Positions 9,880 to 19,282 of a stretch of 64,000 nt of DNA are shown here, piece after piece. How positions within the stretch are numbered: position 1 is the stretch's first letter; each line of letters starts with the position of its first letter. This stretch comes from Leifsonia sp. Root4 (lineage in GTDB: Bacteria > Actinomycetota > Actinomycetes > Actinomycetales > Microbacteriaceae), in NCBI RefSeq assembly GCF_001425085.1, contig NZ_LMDN01000001.1, forward strand, positions 404,206-468,205, in the 5' to 3' direction. The notes under the pieces were generated by a model. The model did not search any database. It saw nothing but the letters and a program-made list of their open reading frames with translations, and was not told the origin of the DNA. Made by a program: the position numbers and the translations under genes.

Positions 9880-9895
9880 TGGGTCAATTGACCCA
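9880..9895. promoter_or_regulatory. 16-bp palindrome, candidate operator of the GH1 gene
   Basis: TGGGTCAATTGACCCA is a perfect palindrome 74 bp before the chosen bglA-type start; a TTGACT hexamer follows at 9902. Its position fits a repressor site. No regulator gene adjoins, and the centre (AATT) is unlike the CG centre of most LacI sites. Confidence 0.45.
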
Positions 9896-9968
9896 GACGC
9901 TTGACTTAGTTCCCCCTTTCGACCAGCCTCGGAGCATCACCCCAGACAGCGCCGTCGAGAGGCCATCA

Positions 9969-11381
9969 ATGAACCAGCCGCCCACCCTGCCCGTGCTGCC
10001 GACCGGCTTCCTCTGGGGCGTGTCGACCGCCGCGTATCAGATTGAGGGCGCCGCGGCCGAGGACGGCCGTGGGCCGAGCTCCTGGGACGCATTCTGCGCC
10101 GAGCCCGGTCGTGTGTTGAACGGCGACAGCGGCGAGGTGGCCTGCGACCACTACCACCGCTACCCGGAGGACATCGCTCTGATGGCCGGGCTGGGCGTCG
10201 ACGCCTACCGCTTCTCCTTCTCGTGGAGCCGCATCCAGCCAGCCGGATCGGGCGCCATCAACCCGCTCGGGCTCGACTTCTACGACCGCCTCGTCGACGG
10301 GCTGCTCGACGCCGGCATCACGCCGTCGCCGACGCTGTTCCACTGGGACACCCCGTTGCCGCTGGAGCAGGCGGGGGGCTGGCTGAACCGCGAGACGGCG
10401 CTGCGCTTCGGCGAGTACGCCGGCATCGTCGGTGAGCACTTCGCCGACCGGATTCCGCGCTGGATCACGATCAACGAACCGGTCGTGCTCACCATGCTCG
10501 GCTACGGCGCCGGCATCCAGGCCCCCGGCCTCCAGCTCGGTTTCGAGGCCCTGCCCGCGGCGCACAACCTGCTGCTCGGCCACGGCCTGGCCGTGCGGGC
10601 GCTCCGCGCCGCCGGCGCGTCCAACATCGGCGTCGCCAACAACCACGCCCCGAGCTGGCCCGCCAGCGAGTCCGCAGCCGACCAGGAGGCGGCCGGGCTT
10701 TACGACAACATCGCCAACTGGATCTTCGCCGACCCGATCCTCACCGGCCGCTACCCCGAGGCACTGGCTGGCCTGCTCCCGGATGCGCCGGCCGAGGTTC
10801 TGGAGCACGACCTCGCCATCATCTCCAGCCCGATCGACTGGTACGGCATCAACTACTACAACCCGACGATGGTCGCAGCGCCCGGCTACAGCGCACGCCA
10901 GGGCGAGAGCGACGGTCCGGCACTCATCGACGGCCACGAGCTGGACGCGAGCCTGCCGTTCGAACTCGTCGACATCGACGGCTACCCGCGCACCGACTTC
11001 GACTGGCCCGTCGTGCCCGATGCATTCACCGAACTGCTCCTCTCGTTCCGGGAGCGCTACGGTGACGCCCTGCCGCCGGTCTACATCACCGAGAATGGCG
11101 CGGCCATCAACGATGGGCCCGATGGCGAAGGCCGCGTGGACGACCAGCGCCGCATCGATTACACCGACGCGCACCTGCGTGCCATCGCCGATGCGATCGA
11201 GGAAGGCGTCGATGTGCGCGGCTACTTCCACTGGTCGCTCATGGACAACTTCGAGTGGGCAGTGGGCAACTCGCAGCGTTTCGGCCTCGTGCACACCGAC
11301 TTCGACACGCAGAAGCGCACACCCAAGGACTCCTACCACTGGTACCGCCGGGTGATCGAGGCCAACCGCGAGCGGGCGTAG
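9969..11381 (+). CDS. Beta-glucosidase, glycoside hydrolase family 1
   Basis: Retaining hydrolysis of beta-glucosides, cytosolic (no signal peptide). 470 residues, the family length. Acid/base glutamate in TINEP (E170) and nucleophile in YITENGA (E375); N-terminal FLWGVSTAAYQIEGA and C-terminal GYFHWSLMDNFEWAVG are both typical. The ATG at 9969 has GAGAGG 9 bases upstream; a further upstream in-frame ATG (9879) sits inside the palindrome region and is rejected. Functionally it fits the sugar-import cassette at 12-19 kb, although it is separated from it by the methyltransferase. Confidence 0.93.
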   Translation: MNQPPTLPVLPTGFLWGVSTAAYQIEGAAAEDGRGPSSWDAFCAEPGRVLNGDSGEVACDHYHRYPEDIALMAGLGVDAYRFSFSWSRIQPAGSGAINPLGLDFYDRLVDGLLDAGITPSPTLFHWDTPLPLEQAGGWLNRETALRFGEYAGIVGEHFADRIPRWITINEPVVLTMLGYGAGIQAPGLQLGFEALPAAHNLLLGHGLAVRALRAAGASNIGVANNHAPSWPASESAADQEAAGLYDNIANWIFADPILTGRYPEALAGLLPDAPAEVLEHDLAIISSPIDWYGINYYNPTMVAAPGYSARQGESDGPALIDGHELDASLPFELVDIDGYPRTDFDWPVVPDAFTELLLSFRERYGDALPPVYITENGAAINDGPDGEGRVDDQRRIDYTDAHLRAIADAIEEGVDVRGYFHWSLMDNFEWAVGNSQRFGLVHTDFDTQKRTPKDSYHWYRRVIEANRERA

Positions 11382-11413
11382 CGCCCCCGCCCGAGCGGTG
11401 CTGTACTGGAAGG

Positions 11414-12079
11414 GTGACCGAGTTCGCGTCACGACGGGCGGAGATGCTCGAGTGGCAGCTGGCCCGCCGCGGCATCCGTGACAGATCGGTGCTCGAGGCC
11501 ATGGCCTCCGTGCCCCGGGAGGAATTCGTGCGGCCGCGCGACATCGACGACGCCTACGGCGACCATCCGCTGCCGATCGGCGACGGGCAGACGATCTCGC
11601 AGCCGTACATCGTCGCTCTGATGGCCGCGGCCGCTCACATTCGGCCGCGCAGCCGGGTGCTCGAGGTGGGAACGGGTTCCGGCTATGCCGCCGCCGTGCT
11701 GTCCGTGATGGCGGCGGAGGTGTGGAGCGTCGAACGGATGCCGGAACTGGCCGCGACGGCAGCCGAGCGTCTCGCGCGCCTCGGCTACGCGAACGCCCAC
11801 GTGCTCTGCAGCGACGGGAGCATCGGACTGGCGGCCGAGGCCCCGTTCGACGCGATCATCGTCTCGGCCGCCGGGCCGACGTTGCCGGCCGCGCTCCGCG
11901 AACAGCTCGCCGACGGCGGTCGCCTCGTGATGCCCATCGAGGAGCGTCGCGGCTGGCAGGAACTCGTCTCGGCGACCAGGCACGGCGACGACTGGCACCG
12001 CGAGAGCTTCGGCGCTGTGCGCTTCGTGCCGCTGATCGGCGAGCAGGGCTGGGCGCCGCGACCCGCTCCGAAGCGCTGA
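11414..12079 (+). CDS. pcm: Protein-L-isoaspartate O-methyltransferase family protein
   Basis: SAM-dependent repair enzyme methylating isoaspartyl residues. 221 residues. The PIMT N-terminal signature is present (RRAEMLEWQLARRGIRD, then SVPREEFV, PLPIGDGQTISQPYIVA), and the SAM loop reads VLEVGTGSGYAAAVLS. The GTG at 11414 is immediately preceded by GGAAGG, which is very close; an internal ATG at 11444 is possible but would cut the conserved helix. It lies 32 bp after the GH1 stop. Confidence 0.88.
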   Translation: MTEFASRRAEMLEWQLARRGIRDRSVLEAMASVPREEFVRPRDIDDAYGDHPLPIGDGQTISQPYIVALMAAAAHIRPRSRVLEVGTGSGYAAAVLSVMAAEVWSVERMPELAATAAERLARLGYANAHVLCSDGSIGLAAEAPFDAIIVSAAGPTLPAALREQLADGGRLVMPIEERRGWQELVSATRHGDDWHRESFGAVRFVPLIGEQGWAPRPAPKR

Positions 12080-12177
12080 CGCCGGCATGAACTGATCCCC
12101 TGACGTGCCCCCTGACGTGCCGCGTAGCCCACGCGCGCGCCGGCCACACAAAAATATTTCGCCACACTCTTTCTATT

Positions 12178-12190
12178 AAGAAACTTTCTT
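12178..12190. promoter_or_regulatory. AAGAAA-C-TTTCTT inverted repeat, candidate ROK operator
   Basis: A hyphenated palindrome in an AT-rich island (about 12150-12205) that contrasts with the GC-rich surroundings, ~95 bp upstream of a ROK repressor. ROK repressors commonly bind AT-rich TTTC/GAAA-type inverted repeats, so autoregulation is plausible. The remaining leader (12205-12283) has no gene. Confidence 0.45.
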
Positions 12191-12283
12191 GTTACATTTT
12201 TCCTACGGCATGGGAAACAGCGCCCGCGTGCAAGACTCGCAAGCGGAATCACCAATCCGGCAGACCAGCTCAGAGGAGAGATC

Positions 12284-13471
12284 GTGGCAAGCAAGAACGC
12301 CCAGGGCACCCCCGGCTGGCTCGGCGCAATCAACGACCGCACCGCGCTGACCCTGCTTCTCGACCATGGTGCACTCACCCGCAACCGTATCGGCGAGCTC
12401 TCCGGCCTCTCCAAGCCCACCGCCGCGCAAATCGTCTCCCGCCTCGAAGAGGCTGGCCTCATCTACGAGGCCACCCAGGTCTCGGGCGGGCGCGGGCCGA
12501 ACGCCGCGGCCTATGCCGTGTACACCGATCGGGCCATCGGCGTCGCGGTCGACATCACACCGACGGCCATCAATGCGACCGTCGCCGACGTCAGTGGCGC
12601 CGAACATCCCATCATCTCCATGCCCGTGCCACGCGGCGGCGAGCGCAGCGCGCTCGGCGACATCCGCTCAGCTATCGATGCCGCCTGTGGCGCGGCCGGC
12701 AGGAATCCGGACACCGTGCGCCGTGTGCTCATCGGTGTGCAGGGCTCGATCGATCCTCGCACCGACGAACTGAGCTTCGCCGAACACCTTCCTGGATGGC
12801 CGCGGCGTGGGCTGCGTGCGCACCTTGAAGACGGCCTCCAGCGAGCAGTCACCATTGACAATGACGCCAACCTCGCCGCCATCGCGGAGCGCACTCGCGG
12901 CGCAGGCGTCGATGCCGCCGGATTCGCCCTGGTCTGGATCGGAGCCGGCCTCGCCGTGTCAATCGACCAGAATGGCAGCCTGCTGCGCGGTGCGGCCGGC
13001 GGAGCCGGAGAGATCGGCTACCTGCCCATCCCGCTTACCGCGGCCAGAATGGATCCGGCCGCCCAGAACTTGCAGGACCTGATGGGCGGCCCGGCCGTCT
13101 CTCGTTTCTTGCGAACAAGTGGCGTGCAAGGGCGCACGCTCGACGACCGGCTCCACCGATTCGCGGCGGCGACGCCCGAGGTGCGATCAGCCGTGCTCAC
13201 CGAGCTCGCCCACCGTTTCGCCCACGGCGTGCTTCCGGTGCTCGCCGTACTCGACCCCGGCACCGTCGTGCTCGGGGGGCCGATCGGCGCGGCTGGCGGC
13301 AGCCAGCTCGCCGAACTCGTGCGAACCCACATCCGCAGAACCACCCGTTGGTCTCCGGATGTCGTCGCCACGACCGTCGGGGCACATCCAGTGCTCCGCG
13401 GTGCACACGACGCCCTCGTCGCAGATGTGCGCACATCACTGCTCGACGACATCATCACCCCCTCCGCGTAG
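12284..13471 (+). CDS. ROK-family transcriptional repressor (NagC/XylR type), first of two
   Basis: 395 residues from a GTG with a strong GAGGAGAG site. N-terminal winged helix-turn-helix (~15-65, LTRNRIGELSGLSKPTAAQIVSRLEEAGLI) followed by a sugar-kinase-fold ROK domain (about 85-390). The ATP-binding and zinc-cysteine signatures of true ROK kinases are missing: the GAGEIGYLPIP stretch has no Cys-x-Cys-Gly cluster, so it is a sensor/regulator rather than a kinase. Sits directly upstream of the ABC cassette and probably represses it, with the transported sugar or its phosphate as inducer. Paralogue of the gene at 19283. Confidence 0.9.
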   Translation: MASKNAQGTPGWLGAINDRTALTLLLDHGALTRNRIGELSGLSKPTAAQIVSRLEEAGLIYEATQVSGGRGPNAAAYAVYTDRAIGVAVDITPTAINATVADVSGAEHPIISMPVPRGGERSALGDIRSAIDAACGAAGRNPDTVRRVLIGVQGSIDPRTDELSFAEHLPGWPRRGLRAHLEDGLQRAVTIDNDANLAAIAERTRGAGVDAAGFALVWIGAGLAVSIDQNGSLLRGAAGGAGEIGYLPIPLTAARMDPAAQNLQDLMGGPAVSRFLRTSGVQGRTLDDRLHRFAAATPEVRSAVLTELAHRFAHGVLPVLAVLDPGTVVLGGPIGAAGGSQLAELVRTHIRRTTRWSPDVVATTVGAHPVLRGAHDALVADVRTSLLDDIITPSA

Positions 13472-13523
13472 CTCACACCTTCGCCCGCCCCCGCGGGTGC
13501 ATTCCAGCCGACCGCCGCACCGA

Positions 13524-13552
13524 TTGACGATGAGTGCGGCACAGGTCTACTC
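13524..13552 (+). promoter_or_regulatory. Possible promoter of the sugar ABC operon
   Basis: TTGACG at 13524 with CTACTC/TACTCG about 17-18 bases on. Between them lies GAGTGCGGCACAG (13532-13544), which is almost identical to GAGTGCGGCACCG (19201-19213) before the second ROK gene, so it may be a shared control box. The rest of the gap 13472-13699 shows no gene. Confidence 0.35.
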
Positions 13553-13699
13553 GGCGTGCGCTCGAACGACCCCATTTTCGCGTTGCCTGCGGCGCTCCCC
13601 TCGCCGTCGGTCTTTCACTCCGGCCATCTGGCTCTGGCTCTGCTCTTCACAGCAGCGCGCGCACTGCCGGTTCTCGACATCACAGAAACGAGCTCACTC

Positions 13700-15049
13700 A
13701 TGAATTCTCGCAATATCCCACGACGCGTTGCCGTCCTCGCCGCCATCTCGGCAACAGCAGCCCTCGTGCTCGCCGGCTGCAGTTCGGGCGGCGGCACTGG
13801 CAGTGACTTCGCGGCGACAGAGCCCGAAACGCTCGAGGGGACGGTGTCTTTCTGGCACTTCTTCTCCGACCGCGAAGCCGAGGTCATCCAGTCGGTGGTC
13901 GACGACTTCGAAGCCGCCAACCCCGGCGTCACCGTTGACGTGCACGGCGGCCAGGACGATGAGAAACTGCGCAAGGCCATCGCCACGGGCGACAAGGTCG
14001 ACCTCGGTCTCAGTTACTCCACCGACATCGTCGGGAACTTCTGCTCGACAGGTGCCTTCCGTGATCTTGGCGAGGTGATCGAGCGTGACGACATCGACCT
14101 CGATCAGTTCTCGGACACCGTGCGCAGCTACACGGAATTCGACGGCGTGCGCTGCAGCATGCCGGTGCTCGCGGACGTATACGGCTTCTACTACAACCGG
14201 GATCTGCTCGCGGCCGGCGGCTTCACCGAGCCACCCAAGACCCTGGATGAGCTACAGGAGATGGCGCTGAAGCTCACGACCTTCAACGATGACGGATCGA
14301 TCAAGACGTTGGGCTTCAACCCGATGATGGGTTGGTACGAGAACACGGTGGCGAACTTCAGCCCGCTCGGCGACACGGAGTGGCTCAACGGCGATGGCAC
14401 ATCGGCCATATCCAGCTCGCCGGGCTGGTCAGAGCTGATGGAGTGGCAGAAGGGCTTCATCGATGCGCTCGGCTATGACAAGCTCAGCGCATTCACCGCC
14501 GGTCTCGGCCAGGAGTTCTCTGCCGACAACGCCTTCCAGCGTGGCACCGTTGCGATGAACATCGACGGCGAGTACCGCACGGCGTTCATCGACGATCAGG
14601 CACCGGAGCTCAACTACGGCACGGCACCGATCCCGGTACTCGCCAGCGACCCCTCCCTCTACGGCGGTGGCTACGTGACCGGAAACATCGCCGGCATCGC
14701 GAAGGGCTCCAAGCACCCCGAGCTCGCATGGGCACTTCTCAAATACCTCACGACCGATACGGCTGCCAGCGTCAAACTCTCGAACGGGCTGAAGAACGCC
14801 CCGACAACGACCGACGCACTGGCGTCACCCGATCTCGAGGTCTCCCCGCAGTTCCAGACCTTCCTCGACATCATGCAGAACCCGAATTCGACGACCACCC
14901 CACCGAGCGCGCTCGGAGCCGGCTACCAGCAGGCATTCGAGGACCTCTGGCTCAGCTACCAAAGCGGCGCCGTCGACGACCTTCCAGCGGGCCTCGCCGA
15001 GGTTGACACGCAGATCAACGACCAGCTGAACCTGGTAAGCGGCCCGTAA
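13700..15049 (+). CDS. ABC sugar transporter, solute-binding lipoprotein (CUT1 family)
   Basis: 449 residues. Lipoprotein signal peptide MNSRNIPRRVAVLAAISATAALVLAGC with lipobox cysteine C27, then a Ser/Gly linker and a family-1 extracellular solute-binding domain (VSFWHFFSDREAEVIQSVVDDFEAANPGVTV). Captures an oligosaccharide or glycoside outside the cell and delivers it to the permeases encoded next. The upstream in-frame extension lacks a signal sequence and is rejected. Its TAA overlaps the next ATG (TAATG). The GH4 and GH1 neighbours suggest a beta-linked disaccharide. Confidence 0.92.
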   Translation: MNSRNIPRRVAVLAAISATAALVLAGCSSGGGTGSDFAATEPETLEGTVSFWHFFSDREAEVIQSVVDDFEAANPGVTVDVHGGQDDEKLRKAIATGDKVDLGLSYSTDIVGNFCSTGAFRDLGEVIERDDIDLDQFSDTVRSYTEFDGVRCSMPVLADVYGFYYNRDLLAAGGFTEPPKTLDELQEMALKLTTFNDDGSIKTLGFNPMMGWYENTVANFSPLGDTEWLNGDGTSAISSSPGWSELMEWQKGFIDALGYDKLSAFTAGLGQEFSADNAFQRGTVAMNIDGEYRTAFIDDQAPELNYGTAPIPVLASDPSLYGGGYVTGNIAGIAKGSKHPELAWALLKYLTTDTAASVKLSNGLKNAPTTTDALASPDLEVSPQFQTFLDIMQNPNSTTTPPSALGAGYQQAFEDLWLSYQSGAVDDLPAGLAEVDTQINDQLNLVSGP

Positions 15050-16077
15050 TGAGCTCCACGACGACCACTGCGGGGCAGCCGGCTTCGGCCGGCCGCCCCG
15101 CGGTGCCCCACCCTCCCCGCACTGTGGCCAACGGCCGCGGCCGGTCGAGCCGGGCGCACCGCAACCGCGCTCTCACCGTGATCGTGCTGCTCACACCGGC
15201 TCTTCTCGGCATGGCGATCTTCTTCGTCTACCCGCTCGTTGCTTCCATCTACTACTCGTTCACGCGATACGACATGGTCTCTCCACCGGAGTGGATCGGC
15301 TGGCGCAACTACGAATACCTGTTCACTCAGGACCCCAAGGTGTGGATTGCGACGCTCAACACCCTGTGGTTCGTGGTGTTCCTGGTTCCCATCAAGATCT
15401 TCTTCGCGCTCTGCATCGCCGGGCTGCTCGTGCGGGCCAAGCACGGCAGCGGGGCATGGCGCACGATCTTCTACCTTCCGGCACTCGTGCCGCCCGTGGC
15501 CTCTGTTGTCGCCTTCGTGTTCCTGTTCAATCCGGGAACCGGCCCCGTCAACCAGATCCTCGGCTTCTTCGGCATCCAAGGACCACTCTGGTTCAATGAC
15601 CCATCGTGGTCGAAGCCCTCGCTCGTCATTCTGGGCGTGTGGGTGATGGGCGACATCATGGTCATCTTCCTGGCCGCGTTGCTCGATGTGCCGCGCGACC
15701 AGTACGAGGCCGCATCGCTCGATGGCGCAAACGGCCTGCAACAGCTCCGCTACGTCACCTTCCCGAGCATCACACCGGTGCTGATGTTCGCCGTGATCAC
15801 GGGTGTGATCGCCGCGCTGCAGTACTTCACCGAAGCAGCCGTGGCCTCGGGGGTGGCCAGCGGAAAGGCCGTTGTCGGCGGAGGAACCGGTAGTTCACTT
15901 GGCTATCCGGGCAACTCTCTGCTCACGTACACCCAATGGCTCTACGTACGCGGTTTCAGCAACTATCAGCTGGGCTATGCATCGGCGCTGGCCGTGCTGT
16001 TGTTCATCGTCGCCAGCATTCTCTTGATTCTGCTGTTGCGCCGATTCAAGGCTTTCACCCCGGAGGGCACCTCATAA
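15049..16077 (+). CDS. ABC sugar transporter permease, MalF type
   Basis: 342 residues. A Ser/Thr/Pro-rich cytosolic N terminus (~1-40), then six predicted membrane segments starting LTVIVLLTPALLGMAIFFVYPL. EAA loop visible as YEAASLDGANGLQQLRYVTFPSI, the coupling site to the ATPase. No ATP-binding subunit is encoded in the cassette, so a shared MsiK-like ATPase elsewhere in the genome is likely, as in other actinobacterial CUT1 systems. Start and stop overlap neighbours by one base (TAATG at both ends). Confidence 0.92.
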   Translation: MSSTTTTAGQPASAGRPAVPHPPRTVANGRGRSSRAHRNRALTVIVLLTPALLGMAIFFVYPLVASIYYSFTRYDMVSPPEWIGWRNYEYLFTQDPKVWIATLNTLWFVVFLVPIKIFFALCIAGLLVRAKHGSGAWRTIFYLPALVPPVASVVAFVFLFNPGTGPVNQILGFFGIQGPLWFNDPSWSKPSLVILGVWVMGDIMVIFLAALLDVPRDQYEAASLDGANGLQQLRYVTFPSITPVLMFAVITGVIAALQYFTEAAVASGVASGKAVVGGGTGSSLGYPGNSLLTYTQWLYVRGFSNYQLGYASALAVLLFIVASILLILLLRRFKAFTPEGTS

Positions 16078-16898
16078 TGCGCCGCACGCTCTACTGGATC
16101 GGCGAGAATGCCATCCTGCTCGCACTGGCGATCATGTTCGTCTCGCCCATCATCTTCGTGTTTCTCACCTCGCTGATGTCAAGCGATCAAACGCTCACCG
16201 CGGCCCTCTGGCCACAACCGTTCGAATGGTCGAACTACACCACCGTGTTCACCGAGGCACCCCTCGTGCGATGGTTCACCAACTCGGCGATCTACGCGAT
16301 CCTCGCGACCGTGTTCATGCTCGTGTCGAGCGTTCCCGCCGCCTATGTGCTGGCCAAGATCAAATTTCGCCTGTCGAACGTGGTCTTCACCGCCATCATC
16401 ATCGCGATGCTCCTACCACCACAGGTGACGGCCATCCCGATCTATGTGATGTGGTCAGACCTGGGTCTCACCGGCTCACTCTGGCCGCTGATCTTGCCGA
16501 ACCTGCTCGGAGATGCATTCTCCATCTTCTTGCTGCGGCAGTTCTTCCTCACCATCCCAAGCGAGTACGCCGACGCTGCGCGCATCGACGGCAACGGCGA
16601 GTTCGGTGTACTCACGCGCATCATGGTGCCCATGGCCAAACCCGGCATCGCCGCGACCGGAATCTTCATGTTCTTCCATTCCTGGAACGACTACTTCGGC
16701 CCGCTGCTGTACACCTCCGAGAACCAGGATGCATGGCCCGTCGCCTACGGTCTGGCCTCATTCCGCGGAATTCACGGCACCGATTGGGGCCTCACCATGG
16801 CGATGACCATGCTCGTCACCGTGCCCGTCGTTCTCATCTTCTTCTTCGCCCAACGCGTGTTCGTTGAGGGCATCACCCTGACTGGAGTCAAAGGATAA
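16077..16898 (+). CDS. ABC sugar transporter permease, MalG type
   Basis: 273 residues, six membrane segments beginning at ILLALAIMFVSPIIFVFLTSL. The EAA loop reads YADAARIDGNGEFGVLTRIMVPMAKPG. Second half of the heterodimeric channel for the 13700 binding protein. The ATG at 16077 overlaps the preceding TAA, which decides against the longer open frame beginning at 15936. Confidence 0.92.
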   Translation: MRRTLYWIGENAILLALAIMFVSPIIFVFLTSLMSSDQTLTAALWPQPFEWSNYTTVFTEAPLVRWFTNSAIYAILATVFMLVSSVPAAYVLAKIKFRLSNVVFTAIIIAMLLPPQVTAIPIYVMWSDLGLTGSLWPLILPNLLGDAFSIFLLRQFFLTIPSEYADAARIDGNGEFGVLTRIMVPMAKPGIAATGIFMFFHSWNDYFGPLLYTSENQDAWPVAYGLASFRGIHGTDWGLTMAMTMLVTVPVVLIFFFAQRVFVEGITLTGVKG

Positions 16899-16900
16899 TC

Positions 16901-18172
16901 ATGAAACTCACTGTTGTTGGTGGAGGGTCGACCTACACCCCTGAACTCATCGATGGATTCGCGCGCTTGCGTGACGGGCTCCCGATCGACGAGCTCTGGC
17001 TCGTCGACACAGACCCCGAACGGCTCGCCCTGGTCGCGGGAATCTCACAACGCATGTTCGCCGCAGCCGGGCACCCGGGAAAGGTGATCCCGACGACCGA
17101 CCTCGTTGCGGGAGTCTCGGATGCGGACACAGTCCTGCTGCAACTGCGTGTCGGCGGGCAGGCCGCCCGCCACGGCGACGAATCGTTCCCTCACGACTGT
17201 GGCTGCATCGGCCAGGAGACCACCGGTCCTGGCGGGTTTGCGAAAGCGTTGCGCACGGTTCCCGTGGTGCTGCAGGTCGCGGAGACCATCCGTAAGCACG
17301 CGAAGCCAGACGCATGGATCATCGACTTCACGAACCCCGTCGGCATCGTCACCCGCGCTTTGTTGAACGAAGGGCACCGCGCCGTGGGGCTCTGCAACGT
17401 CGCGATCGGCTTCCAACGCCGCTTTGCGAACATTCTCGGAGTTGACCACCGGAACGTCACCCTCGACCATGTCGGATTGAACCACCTCAGCTGGGAGCGC
17501 GGCGTGCGGGTGAAGACCCCGTCAGGAACAATCGATCGGCTCCCCGCACTTCTCAGCTCCCATCTGCCAGCTGTGGCAGAAGAGGTTCGCCTGCCGGCAT
17601 CCCTGATCACCATGTTGGGCGCGGTGCCGAGCTACTACTTGCGCTATTTCTACGCTCACGACGTCGTGCTCGGTGAGCAACTCGGCGAACCCACCCGCGC
17701 CCACGCCGTTCTCGACGTCGAAAAGCAGCTCCTCGAGATCTACGCAGACCCGAGCGTGACGACGAAGCCGGCTCAGTTGGAGAAGCGTGGCGGTGCCTTC
17801 TACTCCGAGGCCGCCGTCGACCTGATCGCCTCGCTTCTGAATGATCGTGGCGACGCCCAGGTCGTCAATCTCGCCAACAACGGCACGCTGCCGTTCCTGC
17901 CGGATGACCATGTGATCGAAGTGCCGGCGACGGTGAACAGCTCCGGCCTCGTCGCCCTGCCCGTCGCACCGCTGCCCGACGACATCGCCGGACTCATCGC
18001 GAACGTCGCAGGCTACGAGCGTCTCGCGCTCGACGCCGCCATCCACGGCGGTCGCGAGCGGGTGGTGCGCGCCATGATGGCGCACCCGCTCGTGCTGCAG
18101 TACGACCGCGCGGAGAAGCTCAGCGAGCTGTTGATCGCCGGCAACCGCGAGCACCTGGCCTGGGCCCGATGA
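16901..18172 (+). CDS. Family 4 glycoside hydrolase, 6-phospho-beta-glucosidase type
   Basis: 423 residues. GH4 enzymes use NAD+ and a divalent metal in an oxidation-elimination mechanism. Seen here: N-terminal nucleotide-binding KLTVVGGGSTYTPELIDGF, FTNPVGIVTRA (143-153), the metal-site cysteine in CNVAIGFQRRF (C165) and histidine in GLNHLSW. The signature is that of the 6-phospho-beta-glucosidase branch (BglT/LicH/CelF). Substrates of that branch normally come from a PTS, but here the neighbours are an ABC importer and a sugar-kinase-like protein. Ends in an ATGA overlap with that kinase. Confidence 0.9.
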   Translation: MKLTVVGGGSTYTPELIDGFARLRDGLPIDELWLVDTDPERLALVAGISQRMFAAAGHPGKVIPTTDLVAGVSDADTVLLQLRVGGQAARHGDESFPHDCGCIGQETTGPGGFAKALRTVPVVLQVAETIRKHAKPDAWIIDFTNPVGIVTRALLNEGHRAVGLCNVAIGFQRRFANILGVDHRNVTLDHVGLNHLSWERGVRVKTPSGTIDRLPALLSSHLPAVAEEVRLPASLITMLGAVPSYYLRYFYAHDVVLGEQLGEPTRAHAVLDVEKQLLEIYADPSVTTKPAQLEKRGGAFYSEAAVDLIASLLNDRGDAQVVNLANNGTLPFLPDDHVIEVPATVNSSGLVALPVAPLPDDIAGLIANVAGYERLALDAAIHGGRERVVRAMMAHPLVLQYDRAEKLSELLIAGNREHLAWAR

Positions 18173-19143
18173 CACGGCGGGTACTCATCGCCGTCGACGG
18201 CGGAGGGTCCAAGACTGATGCCGTCGCGCTCACCCCGGATGGCGAGATCCTCGCGCGCGCATCTGGCCCGAGTTCGAGCCCTCAGAATATCGGCCTCGCC
18301 GCCGCAGTCGACGTGCTCGACGCCGCGGTGCGCGAGACGATCGCCACGGCAGGCTCGGCACCGGAGCATGTCGCCTGCTACATCTCCGGCCTCGACCTGC
18401 CCGCGGAGATCGAGGACTTCACCGCGGCGATCTCTGGCCTCGGCTGGGCGCGGAACACGGCGCGGCCACCCGTCGTCGACAACGACCTCTTCGCATTGCT
18501 GCGAGTCGGAACGGGCGAGCCGAACGCCGTCGCCGTCGTCTGTGGCACCGGCATCAACGCCATCGGCGTGCGGGAAGACGGCGCCAGCGTGCGATTCCCG
18601 GCGCTCGGCTCGATCTCCGGCGATTGGGGCGGCGGCGGCCACCTCGGCCAGGAGGCACTCTGGCACGCCGCACGCGCAGAGGACGGGCGCGGGCAGGAGA
18701 CGCTGCTGCGCACCGCCCTGCCGGCGGCGCTGGGGCTTCCGACGGTGCGCGCCGTGACCGAGGCGCTGCACTTCGGCCGTCTGCCGGGTGCCGCGCTGGC
18801 ATCGCTCCCGCCCGTGCTGTTCGCGGCCGCCGACGCCGGAGACCGGACAGCGCTCGCGCTGCTTGATCGCCAGGTCGAGGAGATTGTGGTGATGGCGGTG
18901 ACCGCGCTGCGGCGGCTCGAGCTGTTGCACCGTGCCGTTCCCGTGGTGCTCGGCGGCGGAGTGATCGCCGCCGGCAATGCCCGGCTGCTCTCCGGCATCC
19001 GGGGCGGGCTGGCCGAGGCGGCCCCCCTGGCCAGGCCGGAGGTGGTCACGGCACGCCCCGTCGTCGGCGCGAGCCTGCTCGTTCTTGACCAGATCGGGGC
19101 GGATGCCGCAGCTCACGAGCGTGTGCTGGCGACGCTCGCCTGA
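18169..19143 (+). CDS. BadF/BadG-type ATPase, putative sugar kinase (GlcNAc-kinase-like)
   Basis: 324 residues of the actin-like ATPase superfamily: phosphate-1 loop AVDGGGSKTDAVAL at 7-20, central VVCGTGINAIGVRE and GSISGDWGGGGHLG, and adenosine loop VVLGGGVIAAGN. In this family eukaryotic-type N-acetylglucosamine kinase is the best-known sugar enzyme. Translationally coupled to the GH4 gene, so the simplest reading is that it phosphorylates the imported disaccharide or the released sugar. Substrate not deducible. Confidence 0.85.
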   Translation: MTRRVLIAVDGGGSKTDAVALTPDGEILARASGPSSSPQNIGLAAAVDVLDAAVRETIATAGSAPEHVACYISGLDLPAEIEDFTAAISGLGWARNTARPPVVDNDLFALLRVGTGEPNAVAVVCGTGINAIGVREDGASVRFPALGSISGDWGGGGHLGQEALWHAARAEDGRGQETLLRTALPAALGLPTVRAVTEALHFGRLPGAALASLPPVLFAAADAGDRTALALLDRQVEEIVVMAVTALRRLELLHRAVPVVLGGGVIAAGNARLLSGIRGGLAEAAPLARPEVVTARPVVGASLLVLDQIGADAAAHERVLATLA

Positions 19144-19282
19144 GCGGGGCGCCGGAGCCCGGCGGTATTCGGGCGGCTCCGAGTGGCGCGTCAGGGGAAC
19201 GAGTGCGGCACCGAGCGACGCTATGCTCGTCAGGACTCCTTACAAGGCGGCCACGGCCGCATGACTGCACGAAGGCGGCGCC

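Noticed and set aside
15936-16076. Upstream extension of the MalG-type permease
   Set aside because: Overlaps the MalF gene by 140 bp with no hydrophobic or conserved content; the TAATG junction at 16075-16079 is the natural start.
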